From: Deltaproteobacteria bacterium
Lineage (GTDB): Bacteria; Desulfobacterota; Dissulfuribacteria; Dissulfuribacterales; JALVPX01
Direction of reading: 5' to 3'
DNA length: 5,245 nucleotides
NCBI GenBank assembly: GCA_027031565.1
Contig: JALVPX010000077.1
Coordinates: 850 to 6,094 of the forward strand
Shown here: piece by piece, positions 1 to 5,245 of the stretch
Position numbering within the stretch: the stretch's first letter is position 1
Layout: every line of letters starts with the position of its first letter
Made by a program: the position numbers and the translations under genes
Notes under the pieces: model-generated
The model's database searches: none
What the model was told of the DNA's origin: nothing
What the model saw: the letters and a program-made list of their open reading frames with translations, nothing else

Positions 1-450
1 CTACAGCAGGCCAGGAAGATCATCGACTCGGCGGAACTGGAGGCCAGGAAAAAGATACTTGCTGCAAGGGAGGAAATCTTCAAACTGGTGTTAAAAAGGG
101 GTATGGAAGGCCTTGCCTCCATAAAAAGTGATGAAACCAGATACCTTGATCTAATTAAAAAAATGGTGTCAAAGGCAGCTTCATCGCTCCCGGAGGGTAA
201 GATGGTTATAAAGGTGTCTGGAAACGACTCAGACTTTTTTAAGAAGCATCTTGAAGAATTGCAAAAAGTGGCTGGAAGAACCATTGAAATCAGCCCTGAT
301 ACCGCCCCGATAAGCGGTGGACTCCTGGCCTACAACAGCGACAAAAGAGTGCTCATGGACCTTTCCTTTGATTCCATGTTGCGCACTGTCGAGCCCAGGG
401 TAAGGAAGATGGTGGCAGAAAAGGTCTTTCAAGAATCTACTGTGCAATGA
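1..450 (+). CDS. atpE: V/A-type ATPase subunit E, C-terminal part (5' end outside window)
   Basis: Subunit E is a peripheral-stalk protein that holds the A3B3 head of the V/A-type ATPase against the membrane stator. The frame is open from the first base to the TGA at 448-450 and gives 149 residues. Family members are usually near 190-200 residues, so roughly 40-50 N-terminal residues are probably missing. A GTG at codon 30 (base 88) is not taken as the start, because the residues before it (ARKIIDSAELEARKK and onward) read as the charged, Ala/Glu/Lys-rich helix typical of the E stalk. The globular C-terminal half follows. It ends with the family pattern GGLLAYNSDKRVLMDLSFD, then an amphipathic helix (MLRTVEPRVRKMVAEKVF). 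The stop overlaps the start of atpA by 4 bases, and the following A, B and D genes confirm the identity. The symbol follows V-ATPase naming and is not the F-type c subunit. Confidence 0.9.
   Translation, partial: LQQARKIIDSAELEARKKILAAREEIFKLVLKRGMEGLASIKSDETRYLDLIKKMVSKAASSLPEGKMVIKVSGNDSDFFKKHLEELQKVAGRTIEISPDTAPISGGLLAYNSDKRVLMDLSFDSMLRTVEPRVRKMVAEKVFQESTVQ
447..450 (+). other. ATGA stop-start overlap coupling atpE to atpA
   Basis: The bases ATGA hold both the atpA start codon (447-449) and the atpE stop codon (448-450). No convincing Shine-Dalgarno sequence lies 5-10 bases upstream: the nearest purine run (AAAAGG, about 419-424) is more than 20 bases away. Termination-reinitiation is therefore the likely way A is translated (inference). 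The start is supported because the protein begins MSEKLDITPFATFISGPVV, which places the family's first beta-barrel strand (ISGPVV) at the expected distance, and the next Met is only at residue 29. Confidence 0.75.
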
Positions 451-2228
451 GTGAGAAGCTGGACATCACACCTTTTGCTACATTTATCAGCGGCCCAGTG
501 GTAAAGGCATCGCCAAGCAGCACCCTTTCCATGAATGAAATGGTCGAGGTTGGTGATGAAAGGCTGGTGGGTGAAGTCATAGGCCTTGAGGGGGACACTG
601 CCATTATCCAGGTATATGAAGACACTACGGGACTCAAGCCAGGAACAAAGATCTATGGTCAGAAGATGCCCCTGTTCGTGGAACTTGGCCCTGGCCTGCT
701 TGGGAACATCTTTGACGGCATTCAGCGTCCGCTTTCGAGGCTGCGTGAAGAATGGGGCGACTTTATAAGGCGCGGCAAGATAGGTTTTCAGCTTTCAAGG
801 GAGAGTGTTTACCACTTTTCGCCTGCTGCAGAACAGGGCGAGTTCGTTGAGCCAGGGGCGGTTCTGGGCAGTGTTGAAGAACTCGAGGGTTTTGAACACA
901 AGATTCTGGTTCCCCCCAACGTAAGAGGTACCATCAAGACAATGGTGCCTGCTGGGTCTTACACCCTGGAAGACACGATAGCCGTTGTGGAGAGCGAACT
1001 TGGTGAAAAAACCAGTCTCAAGATGTATCACCGCTGGCCTGTCAGGATACCAAGGCCTTACAGCCAAAGGCTTTACCCCACCATTCCGCTGATAACCGGG
1101 CAAAGGGTGATTGACACCATGTTCCCCATTGTCAAAGGCGGAACGGCCACAATACCCGGAGGCTTTGGTGCGGGAAAGACTGTTATCCAGCATCAGCTGG
1201 CGAAATGGACCAATGCAGACATAATCATTTACATAGGCTGCGGCGAGAGGGGTAACGAGATGACCAGCGTGCTGGTGGATTTTCCCCAGCTGACGGATCC
1301 CAGGACAAAAAGGCCCCTAATCGAAAGGACCATTCTCATAGCGAACACCTCGGACATGCCGGTGTCTGCCCGGGAGGCCTCAATATATACTGGCATCACC
1401 ATTGCTGAATATTTCCGTGACCAGGGCCATGATGTGGCGCTCATGGCCGATTCCACTTCCCGCTGGGCCGAGGCTTTGCGCGAGATATCAGGCAGGCTGG
1501 AAGAGATGCCTGCTGAAGAGGGTTTTCCTGCATATCTCGCCAGCCGGCTGGCGGCGTTTTATGAAAGGGCCGGACAGGTCTTGACCTTAAGCGGTCTCCA
1601 GGGCTCGGTATCGCTTATAGGAACCGTGTCTCCGCCTGGCGGCGACTTCTCGGAACCTGTAACCATGCATACTAAAAGGTTTGTCCAGTGTTTGTGGGCC
1701 CTTGACAAGGATCTGGCTGCTGCCCGCTATTTCCCGGCCATAAACTATCTCCAGAGCTATTCGGGATATTCAGATCAAGTTACAAAGTGGTGGGAAGAGG
1801 AGGCGGGCACGGACTGGAAGGAATTGCGTAACAAAGCCATGATAATCCTGCGCGAAGACGCAAAACTTCAAAACATTGTCAAATTGCTTGGGGAAGAGGC
1901 CTTGCCGGATGAACAGCGCAGGATCATAGAAGGGGCCAGACTCATCAAGAGCGACTTCCTGCAGCAGAACGCCTTTGATCCCATTGACACCTATGCATCG
2001 GCTGCAAAACAATATTGGATGCTGAGGGTTATCATGCATTTCATAAGGCGCCTGAAGGATGTAACAGAGCGCCACATTCCCATTTTCCGCGCAATGGAAT
2101 TGCCGGTAATTACAGAGATTCACCAGATGAAATATAATTTCACAGGTGAAGATCCCGAACCATTCAAGAAGATAATATTCAGGATTGACGAACAGATAGA
2201 CGGATTGCTGGCAAGACAGAGGGAATGA
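447..2228 (+). CDS. atpA: V/A-type ATPase catalytic subunit A
   Basis: This is the catalytic subunit of the V/A-type rotary ATPase (EC 7.1.2.2 family); three copies alternate with three B subunits in the cytoplasmic head. At 593 residues it has the normal length for the family. The N-terminal beta-barrel contains ISGPVV. Next comes the A-specific insertion ('bulge' region, roughly residues 110-190), which F-type beta subunits lack and which ends near W197-P198 (HRWPVRIPRP). The nucleotide-binding domain has the P-loop GGFGAGKT at 238-245, with K244 and T245 as phosphate and Mg ligands. GCGERGNE at 264-271 carries the likely catalytic E267. The Walker B/DSTSRWAEALRE block starts at D335, and SPPGGDFSEPVT lies further on. 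A helical C-terminal domain follows. The P-loop has Gly where archaeal A subunits usually have Pro (GPFG), and Ala where the eukaryotic subunit has its redox-sensitive Cys, so the eukaryotic disulfide switch is not expected. The gene is 4 bases upstream of atpB. Confidence 0.97.
   Translation: MSEKLDITPFATFISGPVVKASPSSTLSMNEMVEVGDERLVGEVIGLEGDTAIIQVYEDTTGLKPGTKIYGQKMPLFVELGPGLLGNIFDGIQRPLSRLREEWGDFIRRGKIGFQLSRESVYHFSPAAEQGEFVEPGAVLGSVEELEGFEHKILVPPNVRGTIKTMVPAGSYTLEDTIAVVESELGEKTSLKMYHRWPVRIPRPYSQRLYPTIPLITGQRVIDTMFPIVKGGTATIPGGFGAGKTVIQHQLAKWTNADIIIYIGCGERGNEMTSVLVDFPQLTDPRTKRPLIERTILIANTSDMPVSAREASIYTGITIAEYFRDQGHDVALMADSTSRWAEALREISGRLEEMPAEEGFPAYLASRLAAFYERAGQVLTLSGLQGSVSLIGTVSPPGGDFSEPVTMHTKRFVQCLWALDKDLAAARYFPAINYLQSYSGYSDQVTKWWEEEAGTDWKELRNKAMIILREDAKLQNIVKLLGEEALPDEQRRIIEGARLIKSDFLQQNAFDPIDTYASAAKQYWMLRVIMHFIRRLKDVTERHIPIFRAMELPVITEIHQMKYNFTGEDPEPFKKIIFRIDEQIDGLLARQRE
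2219..2224 (+). promoter_or_regulatory. Ribosome binding site of atpB
   Basis: GAGGGA lies inside the end of atpA, 8 bases before the ATG at 2233. It supports the ATG at 2233 over a second in-frame ATG at 2254, whose nearest purine run (AAGGA) would be only about 3 bases away. Confidence 0.6.
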
Positions 2229-2232
2229 TCAC

Positions 2233-3675
2233 ATGCACGGTGCAAACAAGGATATGACCCGGGACCGCTCCTCTCTGGAGTTTACGGAGCTCGGCCAGAT
2301 ATCAGGCCCATTGATCGTTGTCCAGGGAGATACAGGCGCTGGTTACGGGGAACTTGTTGAAGTGGTCACTGGGCAGGGTGAGATACGCCAGGGCCGGGTT
2401 CTGGCCGTAAGCAGGGATGCTGCGGTAGTGGAAGTGTTTTACGGCACTTCAGGCCTGGACCAGCACAACACCCGGGTCAGGTTTCTGGGAAAGCCCTTTC
2501 AGATAGTGGTATCGAAGGAAGAGATACTTGGGCGCGTATTCAACGGCCTAGGCCAGCCCCTGGACAACGGCCCTGCCCCGTTTCACGGCGAGGCCAGGAA
2601 TGTTAACGGCCTGCCCATGAATCCCGTTGCCAGGGACTTTCCAGAGGATTTCATCCAGACAGGAATATCCGCCATAGACGGCATGAACACCCTTGTGCGC
2701 GGTCAGAAACTTCCTATCTTTTCAGGAAGCGGTCTGCCGCACAACGACCTTGCTATTCAAATCGTAAAACAGGCCAAGCTCATTGCACAAGCAAGCGAAT
2801 TCTCTGTGATATTTGCTGCCATGGGAGTACGCCACGATGAGGCGGAGGCCTTCAGGCAGAGTTTCGAGGAAAGCGGCGTGCTTAATAACGTGGCCATGTT
2901 CCTGAACCTGGCAGATGCGCCTACTGTTGAACGCCTGGTTACCCCGAGGGTGGCCCTTACTGCCTCGGAACATCTTGCCTTTGACCTTGGGATGCATGTA
3001 CTGGTTATCTTGACAGACATGACCAACTACTGCGAGGCCTTGAGGGAAGTAGCCACTTCGAAGGGAGAGATCCCTTGCAGGAAGGGCTATCCTGGCTATC
3101 TATACAGCGACCTTGCCTCGATCTATGAAAGGGCCGGGCGCATTCGGGGCCGAAACGGCTCCCTTACGCTGATTCCGATACTCACCATGCCCAATGACGA
3201 TATCACCCATCCTATTCCGGATCTTACCGGTTACATCACGGAAGGGCAGATAGTTCTGGACCGCTCCTTGAACCAGAAGGACATCTATCCGCCCATAAAT
3301 GTGCTTCCATCTCTGTCAAGGCTCATGCATCAGGGCATTGGTGAGGGAAAGACCAGGGAGGATCACGGCAACGTCTCTAGCCAGTTGTATGCCGCCTATG
3401 CCAGGGCCAAGGAGATTGAGCGCCTGGCCTCAATCATAGGTGAAGAAGATCTATCTACCACAGACAAAAAATATTTTCATTTTGCCCAGGAGTTTGAAAA
3501 ACGTTTTTTAAACCAAGACAAGGCAGAAGAACGATCCATTTTTGACACCCTAGACCTTGCCTGGGATATTCTTGCCATCCTTCCGGAACAGGAGCTCACC
3601 AGGGTTACCATAGAACAGATAAAAAAATATAGTCCCAGGGTACACGTTGCCCACGGCAGCAACGAAAAAGGCTAA
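2233..3675 (+). CDS. atpB: V/A-type ATPase subunit B (non-catalytic nucleotide-binding subunit)
   Basis: Subunit B alternates with A in the hexameric head. It contributes the second face of each nucleotide site and the arginine finger but does not itself hydrolyse ATP. The 480 residues are slightly longer than usual, owing to about 15 polar residues (MHGANKDMTRDRSS) before the conserved barrel strand QISGPLIVV. The P-loop position is occupied by SGSGLPHND at 164-172, the diagnostic degenerate sequence of V-type B subunits without the GKT lysine and threonine. TDMTNYCEALREVA at 261-274 is the counterpart of the Walker B region. GYPGYLYSDLASIYERAGR and TMPNDDITHPIPDLTGYITEGQ are further B signatures. 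R363 in LPSLSRLM is the probable arginine finger, by analogy with Enterococcus hirae and Thermus B. The Shine-Dalgarno GAGGGA at 2219-2224 supports this start. The gene ends 2 bases before atpD. Confidence 0.97.
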   Translation: MHGANKDMTRDRSSLEFTELGQISGPLIVVQGDTGAGYGELVEVVTGQGEIRQGRVLAVSRDAAVVEVFYGTSGLDQHNTRVRFLGKPFQIVVSKEEILGRVFNGLGQPLDNGPAPFHGEARNVNGLPMNPVARDFPEDFIQTGISAIDGMNTLVRGQKLPIFSGSGLPHNDLAIQIVKQAKLIAQASEFSVIFAAMGVRHDEAEAFRQSFEESGVLNNVAMFLNLADAPTVERLVTPRVALTASEHLAFDLGMHVLVILTDMTNYCEALREVATSKGEIPCRKGYPGYLYSDLASIYERAGRIRGRNGSLTLIPILTMPNDDITHPIPDLTGYITEGQIVLDRSLNQKDIYPPINVLPSLSRLMHQGIGEGKTREDHGNVSSQLYAAYARAKEIERLASIIGEEDLSTTDKKYFHFAQEFEKRFLNQDKAEERSIFDTLDLAWDILAILPEQELTRVTIEQIKKYSPRVHVAHGSNEKG

Positions 3676-3677
3676 CC

Positions 3678-4316
3678 ATGGACAGGCTTCCTCTCCCCCC
3701 CATAAAGGCCAATGTACTAAAGATAAAGGATGAGCTTTCACTGGCCAGGGACGGAAGCGGCCTGCTCGAGCAGAAAAAGGATATCCTGATAAACAACATA
3801 AATCTTTTGGCTGAAAAGGCAGACCAGGTAAGGGCAGAGGTGGACAAAATGCTGGCAGACGCCTACCGGAAGCTTTCCATTGCTTTGCTGGAAGCCGGTG
3901 AGGCCTCTGTAGAGGCAGCTGGTCTGGGAGTTCGAGCCCGTGAGCAGGTTGTTGTAAAGGAGCGCAGCCTCATGGGCGTGATATTGCCGATCGTGCACGT
4001 CCGCATACCGAAATTAAGACCAGAATACAGCCTTGCAGGCTCTACGGAAACAATGGATCAGGTGAGAAAGGCTGTCCACGCTGCCCTAGAACTTATTGCC
4101 GAGCTTGCAGAAGTGGAAATAGGCGTTGAAAATCTGCTTCGTGAACTCAAGAAGACGCTTAAAAGAGTTAACGCCCTTTCCCATGTTTACATACCGCTTT
4201 ATGAATCCACCCTGAAGTATATGGAGGAAACCCTTGAGGAGCGGGAAAGGGAAGCACTGTTTCAAATGAAAAAGGTCAAAGCGATCAAGGAAGCAAGGGA
4301 AAAGAAGGGAGGCTGA
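3678..4316 (+). CDS. atpD: V/A-type ATPase subunit D (central rotor shaft)
   Basis: Subunit D is the long antiparallel coiled coil that turns inside the A3B3 ring and, with subunit F, passes torque to the membrane ring. The 212 residues match the family length. The N-terminal helix begins LPPIKANVLKIKDELSLA and continues in charged heptad-like sequence to about residue 75. A short non-helical middle follows (about residues 95-125, including LMGVILPIVHVRIPKL). The C-terminal helix carries the family motif KRVNALSHVYIPLYE near residues 160-175 and ends in a Lys/Glu-rich tail. The start sits 2 bases after the atpB stop with only a weak AAAAGG purine run (3665-3670) before it, so translational coupling to atpB is likely. 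The usp gene follows after 3 bases. The 'atpD' symbol here means the V-type D subunit, not F-type beta. Confidence 0.95.
   Translation: MDRLPLPPIKANVLKIKDELSLARDGSGLLEQKKDILINNINLLAEKADQVRAEVDKMLADAYRKLSIALLEAGEASVEAAGLGVRAREQVVVKERSLMGVILPIVHVRIPKLRPEYSLAGSTETMDQVRKAVHAALELIAELAEVEIGVENLLRELKKTLKRVNALSHVYIPLYESTLKYMEETLEEREREALFQMKKVKAIKEAREKKGG
4307..4312 (+). promoter_or_regulatory. Strong ribosome binding site of the usp gene
   Basis: GGGAGG, inside the last codons of atpD, is 7 bases before the ATG at 4320. It is the best Shine-Dalgarno match in the operon part of the window. It suggests the stress protein gene can be translated well in its own right, as well as by coupling to atpD, whose stop is 3 bases from this start. 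Confidence 0.65.
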
Positions 4317-4319
4317 AAA

Positions 4320-4787
4320 ATGTTGGAGCATGAAACCCTTTTTAAGAAAATAGTGATCCCTGTGGATGGTTCAAGATACAGCTGCAATGCAGTCCGGCTT
4401 GCAGGCCGTATGGCCCTCGTCCACCATTCAGATATCATTCTCCTCCACGTGATCGATACATCGGTTCTCGACCAGCTCACAGCAGCAGGCACAGACAACC
4501 GGGAGCAAATAGAAAAGGAGATGGAGGAAGGCGGCAGGGGCCTGCTTGCCGACATGTCCATGGAACTCAAGGAACTCGGCCTCTCCCCTGAAACATTGCT
4601 GAGGCGTGGGTCCCCCCACGAGGTAATCCTTGATACTGCAGAGGAAATCGAGGCCGACCTGATAGTGATGGGAAAGTTGGGAAGACGCGGAATAAAACGC
4701 ATTCTGCTTGGAAGTGTGGCTGAAAGAGTGATTGAATTTGCATACTGCCCAGTGCTGCTCTCAGACAGTATACGCCCGGGAAGGTAA
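4320..4787 (+). CDS. Universal stress protein, UspA family, ATP-binding type
   Basis: This is a single-domain universal stress protein of 155 residues, close to the usual 140-160. The fold starts with the beta-strand KIVIPVDGS, in which D16 is the conserved acidic residue that contacts the adenine/ribose. IILLHVID at about 39-46 is the second strand. A polar helical region (about 57-88) follows, then DLIVMGKLGRRG leads into the nucleotide loop. That loop fits the G-2x-G-9x-G-S/T motif exactly, at G118, G121, G131 and S132, which marks the ATP-binding subclass (MJ0577-like) rather than the non-binding UspA subclass. The C-terminal strand is CPVLL. There is no signal peptide or membrane segment, so it is cytoplasmic and probably dimeric. 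It lies 3 bases behind atpD with a strong ribosome site and so is the last visible gene of the ATPase transcription unit. A link to energy status or ATPase control is inference; no partner is shown by the sequence. Confidence 0.93.
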   Translation: MLEHETLFKKIVIPVDGSRYSCNAVRLAGRMALVHHSDIILLHVIDTSVLDQLTAAGTDNREQIEKEMEEGGRGLLADMSMELKELGLSPETLLRRGSPHEVILDTAEEIEADLIVMGKLGRRGIKRILLGSVAERVIEFAYCPVLLSDSIRPGR

Positions 4788-4836
4788 AAAATAGTTTACC
4801 CGATATTTGAATAAATTTTCCCCAATATTTTTTCTT

Positions 4837-4867
4837 TTGCCAGAGTCTCTCCGATAAGTCTTATACA
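4837..4867 (+). promoter_or_regulatory. Weak sigma-70-like promoter candidate for the gene at 4934
   Basis: TTGCCA (4837-4842) and TATACA (4862-4867) resemble -35 and -10 elements, each matching four of six consensus bases, with a 19-base spacer that is longer than the preferred 17. The site lies in the only non-coding gap and would leave a leader of about 60 bases before the ATG at 4934. Chance occurrence in AT-rich DNA is quite possible. Confidence 0.25.
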
Positions 4868-4895
4868 AGGCCGAGGCCGTGCGGCAAGGCCTGCC
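4868..4895 (+). repeat. GC-rich cluster of short direct and inverted repeats
   Basis: AGGCC occurs three times (4868-4872, 4874-4878, 4887-4891), the last as part of the palindrome AGGCCT. The strand can fold in competing ways: GGCC (4875-4878) with GGCC (4888-4891), GCCG (4870-4873) with CGGC (4882-4885), or GGCA (4883-4886) with TGCC (4892-4895). It stands out against AT-rich flanks and ends about 26 bases before the ribosome site at 4921. It could be an operator or a leader hairpin. No T-run follows, so it is not a standard terminator in this direction. Confidence 0.35.
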
Positions 4896-4920
4896 CTAAA
4901 TTTGAAAATCCATAGGGTCA

Positions 4921-4927
4921 AAGGTGG
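4921..4927 (+). promoter_or_regulatory. Ribosome binding site of the gene at 4934
   Basis: AAGGTGG lies 6 bases before the ATG at 4934. An in-frame TAG at 4913-4915 closes the frame upstream, so this ATG is the only plausible start. Confidence 0.6.
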
Positions 4928-4933
4928 ACATTT

Positions 4934-5245
4934 ATGAGTACTAATCAAGGCGCACTCATACTCAATGATATCCCGGACAAAAGCAGCGAGGAGAAGATAA
5001 AAGAGTTTCTGACAAAACATGTAAAAAATGCCTCTTCAGAAAAGATCTCTGCGATTTTGAGCAGTACGCCAGTGGTTTTGAGCAAGAAAGTGCCTGAGCA
5101 GGTGGGCAAAGTGATGGTAGATCACCTGAGGCAGCTTGGGGCCTCGGCCAGCTACGTACCAGATCCTGCTGAACCAGCCCAAAATGTTGTGATGCAACCT
5201 GCTGCCAAGACCACAAATGATATGGAGGCTGCAAGCAAAAAGGAA
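4934..5245 (+). CDS. Unrecognised protein with a possible bL12-C-terminal-like alpha/beta domain (3' end outside window)
   Basis: The frame stays open for 104 codons to the right edge. I do not recognise the gene. Residues 1-76 look like one compact domain: a strand (GALILND, 6-12), a helix (about 17-31), one or two strands (KISAILSSTPVVLSKKV, 37-53), a helix (EQVGKVMVDHLRQLG, 55-69) and a strand (ASASYVP). The second half (PVVLSKKVPEQVGKV to LGASASYVP) resembles the helix plus 'GA' strand pattern of the ribosomal bL12 C-terminal domain and similar small domains. That is a pattern-level resemblance, not an assignment. From about residue 77 the sequence becomes Pro/Ala/Gln/Thr/Lys-rich (DPAEPAQNVVMQPAAKTT), as in a flexible linker, so a further domain probably lies beyond the window. 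There is no signal peptide or membrane segment in the visible part. The ribosome site is good (4921-4927). The 146-base gap suggests a transcription unit separate from the ATPase genes. Confidence 0.8.
   Translation, partial: MSTNQGALILNDIPDKSSEEKIKEFLTKHVKNASSEKISAILSSTPVVLSKKVPEQVGKVMVDHLRQLGASASYVPDPAEPAQNVVMQPAAKTTNDMEAASKKE

Larger units (their letters stand above)
4788..4933 (+). other. Intergenic region: end of ATPase operon and leader of next gene
   Basis: This is the only substantial gap in the window. The first half (to about 4838) is AT-rich. It includes a 6-bp inverted repeat, GGTAAA/TTTACC (4783-4788 and 4795-4800), that begins in the usp stop region but is not followed directly by a T-run. 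A T-rich stretch (ATATTTTTTCTTTT, 4825-4838) lies further on without a GC stem before it. I therefore cannot call a standard intrinsic terminator. The second half holds a weak promoter-like pair and a GC-rich cluster of short inverted repeats (separate entries). There is no ATG on the + strand before 4934, so no small gene with that start codon is hidden here. Confidence 0.6.

Noticed and set aside
88..450. GTG at base 88 as the start of a separate 120-residue gene
   Set aside because: The frame is open to the left edge, and the residues before the GTG continue the typical charged helix of subunit E. The gene is truncated by the window, not started here.
795..1193. 132-codon open frame on the - strand inside atpA
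   Set aside because: It is antisense to conserved atpA sequence including the P-loop, and its product shows no family features. The opposite strand explains the whole region.
2254..2256. Alternative atpB start at the second in-frame ATG
   Set aside because: Its spacing to a purine run is too short, while the ATG at 2233 has GAGGGA 8 bases upstream and the 4-base spacing from atpA fits the operon.
447..3675. F-type ATP synthase alpha/beta genes instead of V/A-type
   Set aside because: Subunit A carries the A-specific insertion and GCGERGNE block, B has the degenerate SGSGLPHND in place of a P-loop, and the neighbours are E and D, not F-type gamma, delta or epsilon.
4262..4702. 146-codon open frame on the - strand across usp
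   Set aside because: It lies fully antisense to well-supported atpD/usp coding sequence, its product is Ser/Arg/Ile-rich without recognisable motifs, and it has no neighbour on the - strand. It is a shadow frame.
4783..4838. Possible intrinsic terminator after usp (GGTAAA/TTTACC hairpin and a downstream T-rich run)
   Set aside because: The stem is short and AT-rich, and the T-run begins more than 20 bases after it rather than directly behind it. It does not meet the usual pattern, though the operon may end here by another mechanism.

Overview
The window is the 3' part of a bacterial V/A-type ATPase operon, read entirely on the + strand, plus the start of an unrelated downstream gene. Its layout is: the C-terminal part of subunit E (1-450, open at the left edge), catalytic subunit A (447-2228), nucleotide-binding subunit B (2233-3675), central-shaft subunit D (3678-4316), a universal stress protein of the ATP-binding type (4320-4787), a 146-base intergenic region (4788-4933), and the first 104 codons of an unrecognised gene that runs off the right edge (4934-5245).

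The first five genes are packed as one transcription unit. E and A overlap by 4 bases (ATGA), and the gaps are 4 bases (A-B), 2 bases (B-D) and 3 bases (D-usp). Together they encode most of the soluble V1/A1 sector. A and B form the hexameric head, D is the rotating shaft inside it, and E is part of the peripheral stalk. Subunits C, F, the stalk partner G/H and the membrane subunits I (a) and K (c ring) are not in the window. Because a non-ATPase gene and then a regulatory-looking gap follow D, the missing subunits are probably upstream of E or elsewhere. The window therefore cannot show whether the enzyme pumps or synthesises, or whether it moves H+ or Na+.

The organism is a bacterium rather than an archaeon: there are clear Shine-Dalgarno sites, and the A and B sequences look bacterial. 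Frequent AGG and ATA codons, moderate GC content, a usp gene behind the ATPase, and a downstream protein with a segment resembling the C-terminal domain of ribosomal protein bL12 are compatible with an anaerobic Desulfobacterota-like lineage. That placement is only a weak inference.

I see no mobile element, CRISPR array, tRNA or rRNA, and no clearly new system. The points most worth a second look are the operon-linked usp gene, the compact E-A-B-D order without C or F between E and A, and the unidentified gene at the right edge with its structured leader.
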